A stretch of DNA of 64,000 nt from Pseudolabrys sp. Root1462 (GCF_001426945.1 NZ_LMFS01000001.1:475412-539411); one strand, 5' to 3'; shown: positions 48,043 to 57,394, numbered from the stretch's first letter. Notes: a model not told the origin generated them from the letters alone. Translations and numbers: made by a program.

Positions 48043-48911
48043 CGCGTGAAGGACGGAATGAGGCCGATCACCAGCGCGCAGCCGACGATGATGGTGCCGG
48101 CGCCGCAGATCTGAATGAGCGACAGCGGCTCGCGCAGGAGCAGCGCGCCGACCAGCACCGCAACGACAGTGACGGCGAATTCCACGCTGATCGCCTTGGT
48201 GGCGCCGATGGTGCCGACAAGGCGGAAGTACAGCACGTAAGTGGCCGCGCTCATGATGGCGCCCAGCACCAGCAGGTAAAGGTAGTCGACGGGCTGCGGC
48301 CATCCCGGCACCGGCACCCATATCAACAACGGCAGCGTGATGACGCCGCCGGCGAGGAAGGCGCCGGCCGTGGTGTCCCACGAGCTGACGCCCTTGAGCC
48401 GGTAGCTCGCATAGCAACTGCCGAACGCGGCGCACAGGCAGGCGAACAGCGTCGACGCGCAGCCGAGTACGAAAGACGGCGTGAACGGCACCGCCGGAAA
48501 GCCCACCAGCACCACGATGCCGAAAAATCCCAGCATAAGCCCGGCAAGATGACGGCGGGTCAGCCTTTCGAGGCCCCACAGCCGGGCCATCAGCATCGAG
48601 AACAGCGGAATGGTGGCAACCAGGATCGCCGACATGGCGGTGCCGATCAGCGGCATGGCGAAACACAGGCCGACGAGTTGGCCGGCGACTGTGGTGGCGC
48701 CGACCACGGCGAAAGCCCGCCAGCCCGCGCCAAGCCTCAGGCGACGTCCTGTGGCGACCGCCACAATGATCAGCGTCGCGGCGGCGATGAAGCAACGGAA
48801 GGTGACGGCGCCGGCCCAGCCGAAGGCCTCGACCGCGCGTAGCATGGCGAGAAACGAAAAGCCCCAGACGACCGCCAGGAAGACGTACGAGGCGCTGTCT
48901 TTGGCTTTCAT
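48030..48911 (-). CDS. EamA/DMT-family transporter
   Basis: 293 residues with ten predicted helices in two EamA repeats: FLAVVWGFSFLAMLRAVEAFGWAGAVTFRCFIAAATLIIVAV at the N-terminus and the second repeat from DYLYLLVLGAIMSAATYVLYFRLVGTIGATKAISVEFAVTVVAVLVGALLLREPLS. Such proteins export amino acids, drugs or other small molecules. Substrate unknown. It overlaps the 3' end of the Ada-like gene; rraA-like lies 19 bases upstream in the same orientation. Confidence 0.9.
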   Translation of the reverse strand: MKAKDSASYVFLAVVWGFSFLAMLRAVEAFGWAGAVTFRCFIAAATLIIVAVATGRRLRLGAGWRAFAVVGATTVAGQLVGLCFAMPLIGTAMSAILVATIPLFSMLMARLWGLERLTRRHLAGLMLGFFGIVVLVGFPAVPFTPSFVLGCASTLFACLCAAFGSCYASYRLKGVSSWDTTAGAFLAGGVITLPLLIWVPVPGWPQPVDYLYLLVLGAIMSAATYVLYFRLVGTIGATKAISVEFAVTVVAVLVGALLLREPLSLIQICGAGTIIVGCALVIGLIPSFTRQPG

Positions 48912-48930
48912 GAAAGAGCCGGGGAAAGGC

Positions 48931-49617
48931 TTAGCCTTTCATTGCCGCCTTGATCGCCGCGAGTCCGGCGCCGGACTTCGCTGCGTCGATGATCTTGGCT
49001 TCCTTGGCGTTGATGCCGGGCAGGACGGCTTGCATCGCATCGATGATCTCGAGTGGCACGACGACAGCGCCGTGTCGGTCGGCGTGGATGAGATCGTTCG
49101 AGCGCACCGCCATGCCGTGGATGTTCACCGGTACGCCGTAGTCGACGACATGGACGAAGGCATGCGATGGCGAAATCGAGCCGGCGAGCATCTGGAAGCC
49201 CGGCGGGATCATCGGGATGTCGCGTACCGAGCCGTTGGTGATGGTGCCGAGGCAGCCGAGCGCCTTGTGGACGTTCGACTGCACCTCGCCCCAGAACGCG
49301 CCGTAGCCGACGATGTCGTCGAGATCCTGGATCACGGCGATGCCTGGCTGCGGCGCGGCGGCGACGTAATCGAGATAATCGAGGCGCTTGGCCATGTAGC
49401 CGGCCTCGCCGAGCGGCACGCGGTCCTGCGCGCGCATCGTTACGGTCTTGGCAAAGCCGACCATCGGCGGCAGGTCGGGAAACGGACAGTGCAGGTGGCG
49501 CACGGTATAGCCGAAGCCGCGCCGTTCGGGTGCGACGATCTCGATCAGATTGCAGACGGTCGGCGTGTCGATAGAGACCAGGAAATCGCGCTGCGCCTGA
49601 GACAAGGTCGGAGACAT
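48931..49617 (-). CDS. RraA/4-hydroxy-4-methyl-2-oxoglutarate aldolase-like protein
   Basis: 228 residues. FGAFWGEVQSNVHKALGCLGTITNGSVRDIP contains the GxxRD-type metal-dependent aldolase site of the HMG/CHA aldolase and RraA family, and NDLIHADRHGAVVVP follows. Oxoacid aldolase or regulator of RNase E activity are both possible; the Asp and Arg suggest catalysis. A 10-bp tandem repeat lies just before its start. Confidence 0.85.
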   Translation of the reverse strand: MSPTLSQAQRDFLVSIDTPTVCNLIEIVAPERRGFGYTVRHLHCPFPDLPPMVGFAKTVTMRAQDRVPLGEAGYMAKRLDYLDYVAAAPQPGIAVIQDLDDIVGYGAFWGEVQSNVHKALGCLGTITNGSVRDIPMIPPGFQMLAGSISPSHAFVHVVDYGVPVNIHGMAVRSNDLIHADRHGAVVVPLEIIDAMQAVLPGINAKEAKIIDAAKSGAGLAAIKAAMKG

Positions 49618-49624
49618 GTGAACC

Positions 49625-49653
49625 GCCGCTGATTGCCGCTGATTGCCGCTGAT
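49625..49653. repeat. Tandem repeat GCCGCTGATT x 2.9
   Basis: Three consecutive copies (the last lacking one base) just upstream of the RraA-like ATG at 49617, likely in its 5' leader. A site of possible length variation. Confidence 0.85.
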
Positions 49654-49718
49654 GGACGCGGCCCCGGCCGCGGACGGCAGACGCTAGCGGGGCCGTCATG
49701 CCCCGGTCAATCGCGATA

Positions 49719-50927
49719 TCACGCCGGTTCGAGCGTGGCCGGTGGCGGCGCCGGCGGCATGCGCCGAGCCCACAGGAAGTACACGAGTGCCGCCATGATC
49801 ACCTGCATTCCAACCAGCAGGCTGACGCAGGCCGGCCAGCCGCCGAGGGTCCAGGCAAGACCGCCGAGCCCCGCGCCGAAGGCGCCGCCGATGTAGAAGC
49901 TGGTCACGTAGAGTCCGACGGCGGAGGAGCGACCGGCCTTGGCGGTAATCGACACATAGCCGGTCGAAATCGCCTGGGCGAGCATGCCGCAACTGGCGCA
50001 GATCGTCAGTCCCGCCAGGATCAGCCACAGCGACGACGACAAAGTGAGCAGCACGCCGCCGATCCACACGCCGATCATCGGCACCATGAAACGCCGCCGG
50101 CCAAAGCGGTTGACTGCCCAGCCGGACAGCGGCACCAGCGCGGCGCCGGCGAGATAAACGATGAAGATCACGCCAAGCCAGCTCGGCGACAGATTGAACG
50201 GCGGCGCGGCGAGGCGGAAATTGATGTAGGTGAAGGTGAGGATGAAACAGAACAGCACGCCGAAGCCGACGGCGTAGGTCGCCAGCAATTGATCGTTGCG
50301 CAGATGCTGCATCATCTGCCGGCCGGAGGCGGCGAGCCCTTCGGAGCGGACGAACTTCTTCTCGCGCGGCAGCAGCGCCAGCACGGCGAGCCAGCCGACG
50401 AGCGTCATCGCGGCGATGACCATCCACGCTACGCGCCAGCCGAACAGGTCGGCGAGCACGCCGGTGACGAAGCGCCCGGAAAAACCGCCGAGGCTGGCCC
50501 CAGACATGTAGATGCCGGCGGCCGAGGTCACTTCATGCGGTTCCCATTCGTCGCCGATATAGGCGATGGTCACGGCGAACACCGGCGGCAACACCAGCCC
50601 CTGCACGAAGCGCCAGAACACCAGCGCATTGAGGCTGTATGACAGCGCGCACATCAAGGTCGGGATGGTGAGCAGGAACAGCGCGGTGACGATGACGCGC
50701 TTGCGGCCGAGCACGTCGGCGGCGGTGCCGGTCAGCGGCGCGGTGAATGCGACCGCCAGCGTGCTCGCGGTCATGATCGTCGAGATGCCGGCGGCGCCGG
50801 TGCCGAAGTCGGTCGCCAGCATCGGCAGGATCGCCTGCGGCGAGTAGAGATTGATGAAGGCGAAGTAGCCGGCGATGCCGACGGCCAACTGGCGGGCCGT
50901 CATCCTGGATTTTCGCGCGGCTGACAT
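49719..50927 (-). CDS. MFS transporter
   Basis: 402 residues and twelve predicted helices. The inter-helix motif GTAADVLGRKRVIV (motif A region) and LFGWRVAWMVIAAMTLVGWLAVLALLP are characteristic of drug:H+ antiporter-like transporters (YdcO/YnfM-like CynX-type not excluded). Substrate unknown. Alone on minus; the next gene on the same strand begins 111 bases upstream. Confidence 0.92.
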   Translation of the reverse strand: MSAARKSRMTARQLAVGIAGYFAFINLYSPQAILPMLATDFGTGAAGISTIMTASTLAVAFTAPLTGTAADVLGRKRVIVTALFLLTIPTLMCALSYSLNALVFWRFVQGLVLPPVFAVTIAYIGDEWEPHEVTSAAGIYMSGASLGGFSGRFVTGVLADLFGWRVAWMVIAAMTLVGWLAVLALLPREKKFVRSEGLAASGRQMMQHLRNDQLLATYAVGFGVLFCFILTFTYINFRLAAPPFNLSPSWLGVIFIVYLAGAALVPLSGWAVNRFGRRRFMVPMIGVWIGGVLLTLSSSLWLILAGLTICASCGMLAQAISTGYVSITAKAGRSSAVGLYVTSFYIGGAFGAGLGGLAWTLGGWPACVSLLVGMQVIMAALVYFLWARRMPPAPPPATLEPA

Positions 50928-51038
50928 CAGTCGGAACCGGACCCGAAGAAGGAGAAGAACGAGCGCAAGCTATGCATTGTTTCGCCACCGGATGCCACGG
51001 CCCGGCGCGGCGGAGCCGCTGACCGCCCGGCGCATGGC

Positions 51039-52559
51039 TTATCGCTGCAATGCGGCCAAGGCGCGCTTCAACGTCTCATCCGGAGTGCCCGAGGCATCGA
51101 CCTCCTCCCAGGTCAGTCTGCCGAGGTCGTAGCTTTCCTGTGCGCGCGCGATCGTCACATCTGCATCGGACGCATCGCCGGTACCTTTCGCTTTCAAGGA
51201 CTGTCGGCCGCCGACGCGGGCGAGACGCGTCTCCAGCGCGGCCGTAAGGAACAGGCCGTGGAACGCCGCGGGCGCCGCCTGTTCGACGCTGGCGCGCTCG
51301 TCGGCGCGGGCGAACACGGCATCGGCAATGGCCGAGTGACCGGCGGCGATAACGCGCGCCGCCCTGGCGGCCAGCGCCGCATAGACCTTCTCCGTCACTT
51401 CAGGCGTATAGGCTTCGGACGGCAATGGCTCGGTCTCGATTTTGCCGAACAGCCGCTTGCGGATGACATCGCTGCGCAGCCACACCGCGCCCGGCAGCGG
51501 CGGCACATGCGGCACCAGCGCGCCCGCCAGCACCGATTTGCCGCTGCCGGACAGGCCGCCGACGGCGACGAGCTTCGGCGGCGGCGGTGCGATCAATCGC
51601 TCGGCCAGAGCGAAATAGGCCCGCGCCTGCCGGCCCAGCATGGCGTCCCGGTTGGGCCGCGCCGCCGTCACCTTGGCGCGGATTGCAGCGCGCAGCGACA
51701 TCATGAGCGGCAGCAGCGCCAGCGCATCGAGGTCGCTGTCGTTGTCGGTCTCGGCCAGGTAGCGGTTGAGTAGGATGCCGGCGGCGGCGATGAGATCGCG
51801 CTCGATCAGGTCCATCAGCAGGAAGGCGAGATCGTAGAAGCGGTCGATCACTGCGAACTTGTCGTTGAACTCGATGGCATCGAACAGCATCGGCTGGCCG
51901 TCGATCAGCACCAGATTGCCCAGATGCAGATCGCCGTGGCAGCGCCGCACGCAGCCGTCGCGCTCGCGCGCTTCGAGCAGGGGGCGCAGGCGACCAAGAG
52001 CCGCGCGGCTTGCCTTCGTGAGCGCAGCGACGGCCGCGGCGTCGAACAGTTCGGGAAAGCCGGACAGTTCGCTCTCATTCTGCCCGATGATGTCGCCGAG
52101 TGTCGCGGCAAAGCCGACGTCGCGCACCGCCGGTGCGATAGCGTGGGCTTTGGCCACGGCGCGGCCGAGACGGTCTGCCAGCGCGTCATCGATGGCGCCG
52201 TCATCGGCGAGATGATCCAGCGTCTTGGTCTCGTCGAAACGCGCCATGACGACGGCATATTCGACCGCCGCGCCCTTGCCATCGATGGCCAGCGCGCCGT
52301 CGCTTTCGCGGGTGATGGCGACGACGCCGAGGTAGATCGCCGGCGCGTAGGGCCGGTTGACTTCGATCTCGGCCTCGCAAGCCTTCTTTCGCTTCTCTAG
52401 CGTCGAGAAGTCGAGGAACGTGAAGCGCACCGCGCGCTTGACTTTGAGCGCTTGGTCGCCGGACAGGAACACGCTGGCGGCGTGGGTGTCGATGCGCGTG
52501 ACGTCAGGCTCGCGCGAAGCGAGGAAGTCGAAGACGGGCTGCTGGTTATCAGAGCTCAT
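51039..52559 (-). CDS. Aminoglycoside phosphotransferase-like + AAA/adenylylsulfate-kinase-type ATPase fusion
   Basis: 506 residues. Residues 1-330 resemble the APH/choline-kinase fold with CHGDLHLGNLVLIDGQPMLFDAIEFNDKF carrying the Brenner-type catalytic Asp and the Mg-binding Asp. Residues ~333-506 form a P-loop kinase domain: VGGLSGSGKSVLAGAL is Walker A, followed by LRSDVIRKRLFGK. Two nucleotide-binding domains in one chain are known as a family of unknown substrate, not necessarily antibiotic resistance. ilvE is 97 bases upstream, both on minus. Confidence 0.85.
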   Translation of the reverse strand: MSSDNQQPVFDFLASREPDVTRIDTHAASVFLSGDQALKVKRAVRFTFLDFSTLEKRKKACEAEIEVNRPYAPAIYLGVVAITRESDGALAIDGKGAAVEYAVVMARFDETKTLDHLADDGAIDDALADRLGRAVAKAHAIAPAVRDVGFAATLGDIIGQNESELSGFPELFDAAAVAALTKASRAALGRLRPLLEARERDGCVRRCHGDLHLGNLVLIDGQPMLFDAIEFNDKFAVIDRFYDLAFLLMDLIERDLIAAAGILLNRYLAETDNDSDLDALALLPLMMSLRAAIRAKVTAARPNRDAMLGRQARAYFALAERLIAPPPPKLVAVGGLSGSGKSVLAGALVPHVPPLPGAVWLRSDVIRKRLFGKIETEPLPSEAYTPEVTEKVYAALAARAARVIAAGHSAIADAVFARADERASVEQAAPAAFHGLFLTAALETRLARVGGRQSLKAKGTGDASDADVTIARAQESYDLGRLTWEEVDASGTPDETLKRALAALQR

Positions 52560-52602
52560 TGCATCGAACCATAATCGTCACGGCCGGCGATGATAGAAAG
52601 GA

Positions 52603-52627
52603 AAACGGCGCCCGAGGGGCGCCGTTC
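52603..52627 (-). terminator. Hairpin after ilvE
   Basis: AAAACGGCGCCC-GAG-GGGCGCCGTT, GC-rich stem with A/T flanks, in the spacer between ilvE and the APH fusion gene. Confidence 0.75.
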
Positions 52628-52656
52628 GTCGTTTATCATTCACCGGAGATTGCCGC

Positions 52657-53553
52657 TCACGCGGCCGCCGCCGCCTTTGGCGGGGTATTCACGGCCGCCG
52701 TATAGTCTTCCATCAGCGTCTTGGTGATGCCGCCCGGGTTGAAATTCCACTGGGCGATCTCAGCCACCGCGGTCACTTCCGCGGCCGAGCCGGTGATGAA
52801 GCATTCCGAGAAGCTCGACAGCTCGTCGGGCATGATGCGGCGTTCGATCACTTCGAAGCCGCGCTTCTTGGCGAGGTCGATCACGGTCGAGCGCGTGATG
52901 CCGGCCAGGAAGCAGTCGGCGATCGGCGTGTGGATCTTGCCGTCCTTGACGAAGAAGATGTTGGCGCCGGTGCATTCGGCGACGCGGCCCTGCCAGTCCA
53001 GCATCATGGCGTCGGCATAGCCTTTGCGTTCCGCCTTGTGCTTGGAGATGGTGCAGATCATGTACAGGCCGGCGGCCTTGGCGAGCGACGGCGCCGTCTT
53101 CGGATCGGGCCGGCGATAATCGGCGAGATCGAGGCGGATGCCCTTGAGGCGCTGCTCCGGATCGAAGTAGCTCGGCCATTCCCACGACGCGATGGCGAGG
53201 TGGATGGCGTTGTTCTGCGCCGACACGCCCATCATCTCCGAGCCGCGCCAGGCGATCGGGCGGACATAGGCTTCCTTGCGGCCGTTCTTCTCCACCACCA
53301 GTTTCTTGGCGGCGTCGATCTCGGCGACGGAGTAGGGAATGTCGAAATCGAGAATATTGGCCGAACGCTTCAACCGTTCCGAGTGCTCGGTGCTCTTGAA
53401 GATATGACCGCCATAGGCGCGCTCACCCTCGAACACGGCGCTCGCATAATGCAGGCCGTGGCTCAGGACGTGCACGCTGGCCTCGGTCCAGGGCACGAGC
53501 TTGCCGTCGTACCAGATGACGCCGTCGAGCTGGTCGTAGGATTGCGCAGCCAT
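52657..53553 (-). CDS. ilvE: Branched-chain amino-acid aminotransferase
   Basis: PLP aminotransferase for the last step of valine, leucine and isoleucine synthesis. 298 residues, the class IV fold type. DGVIWYDGKLVPWTEASVHVLSHGLHYASAVFEGERAYGGHIF at the start and MLDWQGRVAECTGANIFFVKDGKIHTP with the conserved E...N site are typical. It diverges from the MarR gene; the shared 250-bp region contains a palindrome at the MarR start. Confidence 0.95.
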   Translation of the reverse strand: MAAQSYDQLDGVIWYDGKLVPWTEASVHVLSHGLHYASAVFEGERAYGGHIFKSTEHSERLKRSANILDFDIPYSVAEIDAAKKLVVEKNGRKEAYVRPIAWRGSEMMGVSAQNNAIHLAIASWEWPSYFDPEQRLKGIRLDLADYRRPDPKTAPSLAKAAGLYMICTISKHKAERKGYADAMMLDWQGRVAECTGANIFFVKDGKIHTPIADCFLAGITRSTVIDLAKKRGFEVIERRIMPDELSSFSECFITGSAAEVTAVAEIAQWNFNPGGITKTLMEDYTAAVNTPPKAAAAA

Positions 53554-53797
53554 GACTTCCTCCGTGAATACTCATGCGGAATGCGGCCCGCGGCCTCAGG
53601 TCTCGGACCCCGGGCCAGCCCGCCGCTCCGGCGGATTTCCAAGCTTATTCCAACACTTTGCGTCACCCGGCAACACCCGGTATGACTGGCATGTTATCCG
53701 CCGGAAGGCTCCGAGGGGCCGTGCCGGCACGGCTAAAGTGCGCCGCGCTGAACGATCGTTTCGTTCCAGGATACGTTTTTGTAACATAAGACCAAAA

Positions 53798-53818
53798 TAT
53801 GTCAACATGGCTGACATA
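53798..53818. promoter_or_regulatory. Perfect palindrome spanning the MarR start codon
   Basis: TATGTCA-ACATGGC-TGACATA; the ATG of the MarR gene (53807) is inside the spacer. Best read as an autoregulatory operator. Confidence 0.6.
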
Positions 53819-54367
53819 AATAACAGCGCAAAAAATTCCGCCGGCCAGGCGGCTCTGAGCCCGGATGGCGGGGCCGAAGGCGCGCCGGGGGCGGCCAAGG
53901 CGCCGGTCTGGGACATCATCGAGCTGCTGTTTTTCGCCTACCGCGACTTCGTCGGCGACCCCGACGAGGTGCTGGCCAAATACGCCTTTGGCCGGGCGCA
54001 CCACCGGGTGTTGCATTTCGTCAACCGCAATCCCGGCATGAAGGTCGCCGACCTCCTCGACATCCTCAACATCACCAAGCAGTCGCTCGGTCGCGTGCTC
54101 AAGCAGCTCGTCGATCAGGGCTTCGTCGAGCAGAAGGAAGGCGAGCAGGACCGCCGCCAGCGGCTGCTCTACGTCACCGCCAAGGGCGAGGCGCTGTCGC
54201 TCAAACTGGCGCTGCTGCAGACCGAACGTATCGAGCGCGCCTTCGGCCAGCTCGGCCCGGGGTCGCACGATACCGCGCGCCGCTTTTTGACCGCGATGAT
54301 CGACGACGATAATCGAGAGGGCGTGCTGCGCCTGATGGCGCGGGCCGATCGGGTCAAGCGTGGCTAG
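53807..54367 (+). CDS. MarR-family regulator (PetP-like)
   Basis: 186 residues. WDIIELLFFAYRDFVGDPDEVLAKYAFGRAHHRVLHFVNRNPGMKVADLLDILNITKQSLGRVLKQLVDQGFVEQKEGEQDRRQRLLYVT is a winged HTH with the DRR wing. The MarR-response regulator pair resembles PetP-PetR of Rhodobacter, in which PetP is MarR-like. Start at the ATG inside a perfect palindrome. Followed by the response regulator after 38 bases. Confidence 0.9.
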   Translation: MADINNSAKNSAGQAALSPDGGAEGAPGAAKAPVWDIIELLFFAYRDFVGDPDEVLAKYAFGRAHHRVLHFVNRNPGMKVADLLDILNITKQSLGRVLKQLVDQGFVEQKEGEQDRRQRLLYVTAKGEALSLKLALLQTERIERAFGQLGPGSHDTARRFLTAMIDDDNREGVLRLMARADRVKRG

Positions 54368-54405
54368 GGCCATCAGCGCGCGCAATGACGAGGTAATGAC
54401 GGCCG

Positions 54406-55113
54406 ATGATCAACAAGGTCATTCAACTCCCCGACGATGCGCCGCATCTGCTGGTGGTCGATGACGACCGGCGCATTCGCGATCTGCTGTCGCGCTTTCT
54501 GGCGGGCGAAGGCTTTCGCGTCACCACTGCCGATAACGCCGCCGACGCGCGCGCCAAGCTCGCCGGACTGTCGTTCGATCTCATCATCCTCGACGTGATG
54601 ATGCCGGGTGAGACCGGCTTCGAATTCGCGCGCTCGCTGCGCGGCAAGTCCAACGTGCCGATCCTCATGCTGACGGCGCGCGACGCCGCCGAAGCCCGTA
54701 TCGAGGGCCTCAGTCTCGGCGCCGACGATTATCTGCCGAAGCCGTTCGAGCCGCGTGAGCTGTCGCTGCGCATTGCCAACATCCTCAAGCGCACGCAGCC
54801 GCAAGTGGCGCCGCCGGTCGAATCCGTGCGCTTCGGGCCCTTCGTCTATCACCTGGCGCGCGGCGAACTGCGCCACGGCGACGACGTCATCCGGCTGACC
54901 GACCGCGAACGCGAAATGCTGCGCATCCTGGCCGCGACGCCGGGCGAGACCGTGTCGCGCATGGCGCTCGCCGGCAATGGCGATCAGGTCAGCGAACGCG
55001 CGGTCGATGTGCAGGTCAATCGCCTGCGCCGCAAGATCGAGAAGAATCCGGCCAATCCGCTGTTCGTGCAGACCGTGCGTGGCATCGGCTACCGGCTGGT
55101 GAGCACCACATGA
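54406..55113 (+). CDS. OmpR-family response regulator (PetR/CenR-like)
   Basis: 235 residues. The receiver HLLVVDDDRRIRDLLSRFLAGEGFRVTTADN has the acidic triad and the phospho-acceptor Asp63 in LIILDVMMPG, the conserved Thr/Lys (MLTARDAAE, YLPKPFEP), and the C-terminal winged helix (LTDREREMLRILAATPGETVSR ... VDVQVNRLRRKIEKNP). Its stop overlaps the histidine kinase start by 4 bases. It is likely the cognate regulator of an envelope-sensing kinase. Confidence 0.95.
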   Translation: MINKVIQLPDDAPHLLVVDDDRRIRDLLSRFLAGEGFRVTTADNAADARAKLAGLSFDLIILDVMMPGETGFEFARSLRGKSNVPILMLTARDAAEARIEGLSLGADDYLPKPFEPRELSLRIANILKRTQPQVAPPVESVRFGPFVYHLARGELRHGDDVIRLTDREREMLRILAATPGETVSRMALAGNGDQVSERAVDVQVNRLRRKIEKNPANPLFVQTVRGIGYRLVSTT

Positions 55114-56564
55114 CCTCGCTCGACATCGGCACCAACGTACGGCTCGCCGTCGACCGGCTGCGCGCCGCGTGGGAATGGTACGATTCCATTCCGCCGGTCC
55201 GCCGCATTCACGCCCAGCTCGCCAGGATCCGCGACGCCTGGCGCCGCATGAGCCGTTGGCTCAATAGCGTGATGCCGAAGGGACTGTTCGCCCGCGCTCT
55301 GCTGATCATCATCCTGCCGATGGTGATCCTGCAATCGGTCGTGGCGCTGGTTTTCATGGAGCGGCACTGGAACGTGGTGACGCAGCGCCTCACCGCGGGT
55401 GTGGTGTCGGACATCGCCGCTTTGACCGAGTTCTACAAGAGCTATCCGCAGGACGCCGACCAGTCGCAGCTTCGCCGGATCGCCCAGGAACGCCTCGGCC
55501 TGGTAGTCGATTTCCTACCGCTCGGCGACATGCCGCCGCCGCGGCCCAAGCCATTCTTCTCGCTGCTGGACCAGACCTTGTCGGAAGAGCTGCGCAGGCA
55601 GATCGCCCGGCCGTTCTGGATCGACACCGTCGGCAAGTCGTCGCTGGTCGAAATCCGCATCCAGCTCGACAAGAACATCATGCGGGTGTTCGCGCGGCGC
55701 AACGCCGCCTATGCGTCGAACTCGGAAATCTTCCTGATCTGGATGGTCGGCACGTCCCTGGTGCTGCTGTCCGTCGCCATCGTCTTTCTGCGCAATCAGA
55801 TCAAGCCGATCCTCAAGCTTGCCGACGCGGCGGAAAGTTTCGGCAAGGGCCGTGACGTGCCGAATTTCCGTCCGCGCGGAGCCCGCGAAGTGCGCCGCGC
55901 GGCGCAGGCCTTCATCGAGATGAAGACCCGTGTCGAACGCGCCATCGAGCAGCGCACCGCCATGCTGGCCGGCGTCAGTCACGATCTGCGGACGGTGCTG
56001 ACGCGGTTCAAGCTCGAGCTGGCGCTGCTCGACGACGGTCCGGAAGCCGAGGCGATGAAGAAGGATGTCGACGAGATGGCGCGGATGCTGGAGGCTTATC
56101 TCGCCTTCGCTCGCGGCGATCTCGGCGAAGCCGCGGCGCCGACCGACATGGCGGCGTTCCTCGACGAACTCAAGGACGACGCCGAGCGCCACGGCCATCG
56201 CACCACCGTCGTATTCCATGGCGCGCCGCTGGTCACCGTGCGGCCGGCAGCGTTCAAGCGCTGCCTCGCCAATCTCGTTTCCAACGCCGCGCGCTTTGCC
56301 CATTCGATCGCGATCACCGGACACCGCGACCATCGCTATCTAACGATCACGGTGGACGATGACGGTCCGGGCATTCCGATGGACAAGCGTGAGGACGTGT
56401 TCAAGCCGTTCCTGCGGCTCGACGACGCGCGCAATCAGGATGAGGGCGGCACAGGCCTCGGTCTGGCGATCGCGCGCGACATCGCCAACTCGCATGGCGG
56501 CGACATCACGCTGAGCGATTCACCGCTCGGCGGCCTGCGCGCCACGGTGAAGGTGCCGGTATAA
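55110..56564 (+). CDS. Sensor histidine kinase
   Basis: 484 residues. Helices ~60-80 and ~205-228 bound a periplasmic domain of about 125 residues; a HAMP-like segment follows. The H-box is GVSHDLRTVLTRFKLELALL with the phospho-acceptor His near 291; N, G1 and G2 boxes read NLVSNAARFAHS, DDGPGIPMDKR and GGTGLGLAIA. It forms a two-component pair with the overlapping upstream response regulator. Signal unknown. Confidence 0.95.
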   Translation: MTSLDIGTNVRLAVDRLRAAWEWYDSIPPVRRIHAQLARIRDAWRRMSRWLNSVMPKGLFARALLIIILPMVILQSVVALVFMERHWNVVTQRLTAGVVSDIAALTEFYKSYPQDADQSQLRRIAQERLGLVVDFLPLGDMPPPRPKPFFSLLDQTLSEELRRQIARPFWIDTVGKSSLVEIRIQLDKNIMRVFARRNAAYASNSEIFLIWMVGTSLVLLSVAIVFLRNQIKPILKLADAAESFGKGRDVPNFRPRGAREVRRAAQAFIEMKTRVERAIEQRTAMLAGVSHDLRTVLTRFKLELALLDDGPEAEAMKKDVDEMARMLEAYLAFARGDLGEAAAPTDMAAFLDELKDDAERHGHRTTVVFHGAPLVTVRPAAFKRCLANLVSNAARFAHSIAITGHRDHRYLTITVDDDGPGIPMDKREDVFKPFLRLDDARNQDEGGTGLGLAIARDIANSHGGDITLSDSPLGGLRATVKVPV

Positions 56565-56603
56565 GTCCGGGCGCGAACCCGGAGCCCAGCGTCTGTATTT
56601 CAG

Positions 56604-57326
56604 TTAGGCGGCGTCGGCTTCCGCCGCACCTTCGTCATAGGGACGCCGGCGCCGCGGACGCGGCCCGCGCAATATGCACTTCGGCAACGCGCACAGATCG
56701 CGCACGAAGCCGTCCCAGCGCTCGGCGCTGGACAGGCCGCGATCGAGCGCCGCCATGGCGCGGTCGTTGGCGTCCTGGTCGTCATCGGCATCGAGCCAGG
56801 CTTGCACGACGCGGGCGAACATCAATGCGCCGCCTTGCGCACGCAGGGCACCGTGCGGACCGGCCGCGGAAATGCCTGCCGCTTCCAGCATCCAGGCTTG
56901 CGAGCGCACCGCCATGGCGTTGAGCGCCAAAGCGAGCGGCGGGTTACGCCGCGCCGAACGCATCATCGAGCGCGAGGCGTCGCGATACGGCGCCATCGCC
57001 TCGAGCCGGCGCATCAGCACGTCGAACAGGCGATCGCGCGGCGGCTCCTCCACCATGTCGCTGCCATCGCTGCTGAGCACTTTCTTGTCAATGTCCTTGA
57101 CGTGCGCGGCCCAGATCGCGAGCGTCGAGCCGAATTCGGCGCGCAGCACCGAGAGCTTGAGTCCGGCGCGGCCGGCGATTTCAGCGAGACCGATTTCCTC
57201 AAAGGGATGCTCGGCGAGCAGCGCCATCAACGCATCGATCGCCTTGTCGCGGTCGGACGTGCCGCGCGGCGGCGGCGGCTCTGATGGTTTGCGTTCGGAT
57301 GCGCGCCTGCGGGTTTCGCGAGCCAT
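56604..57326 (-). CDS. TetR-family regulator
   Basis: 240 residues. An Arg/Pro-rich tail precedes the HTH: ALMALLAEHPFEEIGLAEIAGRAGLKLSVLRAEFGSTLAIWAAH, a variant in which the usual Y.YF is replaced by LRAEFGS. The C-terminus is basic (RGPRPRRRRPYDEG). It lies beside proC on minus. A repeat separates them. Ligand and targets unknown. Confidence 0.85.
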   Translation of the reverse strand: MARETRRRASERKPSEPPPPRGTSDRDKAIDALMALLAEHPFEEIGLAEIAGRAGLKLSVLRAEFGSTLAIWAAHVKDIDKKVLSSDGSDMVEEPPRDRLFDVLMRRLEAMAPYRDASRSMMRSARRNPPLALALNAMAVRSQAWMLEAAGISAAGPHGALRAQGGALMFARVVQAWLDADDDQDANDRAMAALDRGLSSAERWDGFVRDLCALPKCILRGPRPRRRRPYDEGAAEADAA

Positions 57327-57394
57327 GGCCGGTCTCCCTCGATCGTTGCGAGGGAGATGTAAGGCGGCAAAGGCGACCGTTCTAGGGCACGTTA

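Noticed and set aside
51039-52559. Aminoglycoside resistance gene
   Set aside because: The APH-like fold is shared by many kinases, and the fusion with a P-loop kinase points to another unknown substrate.
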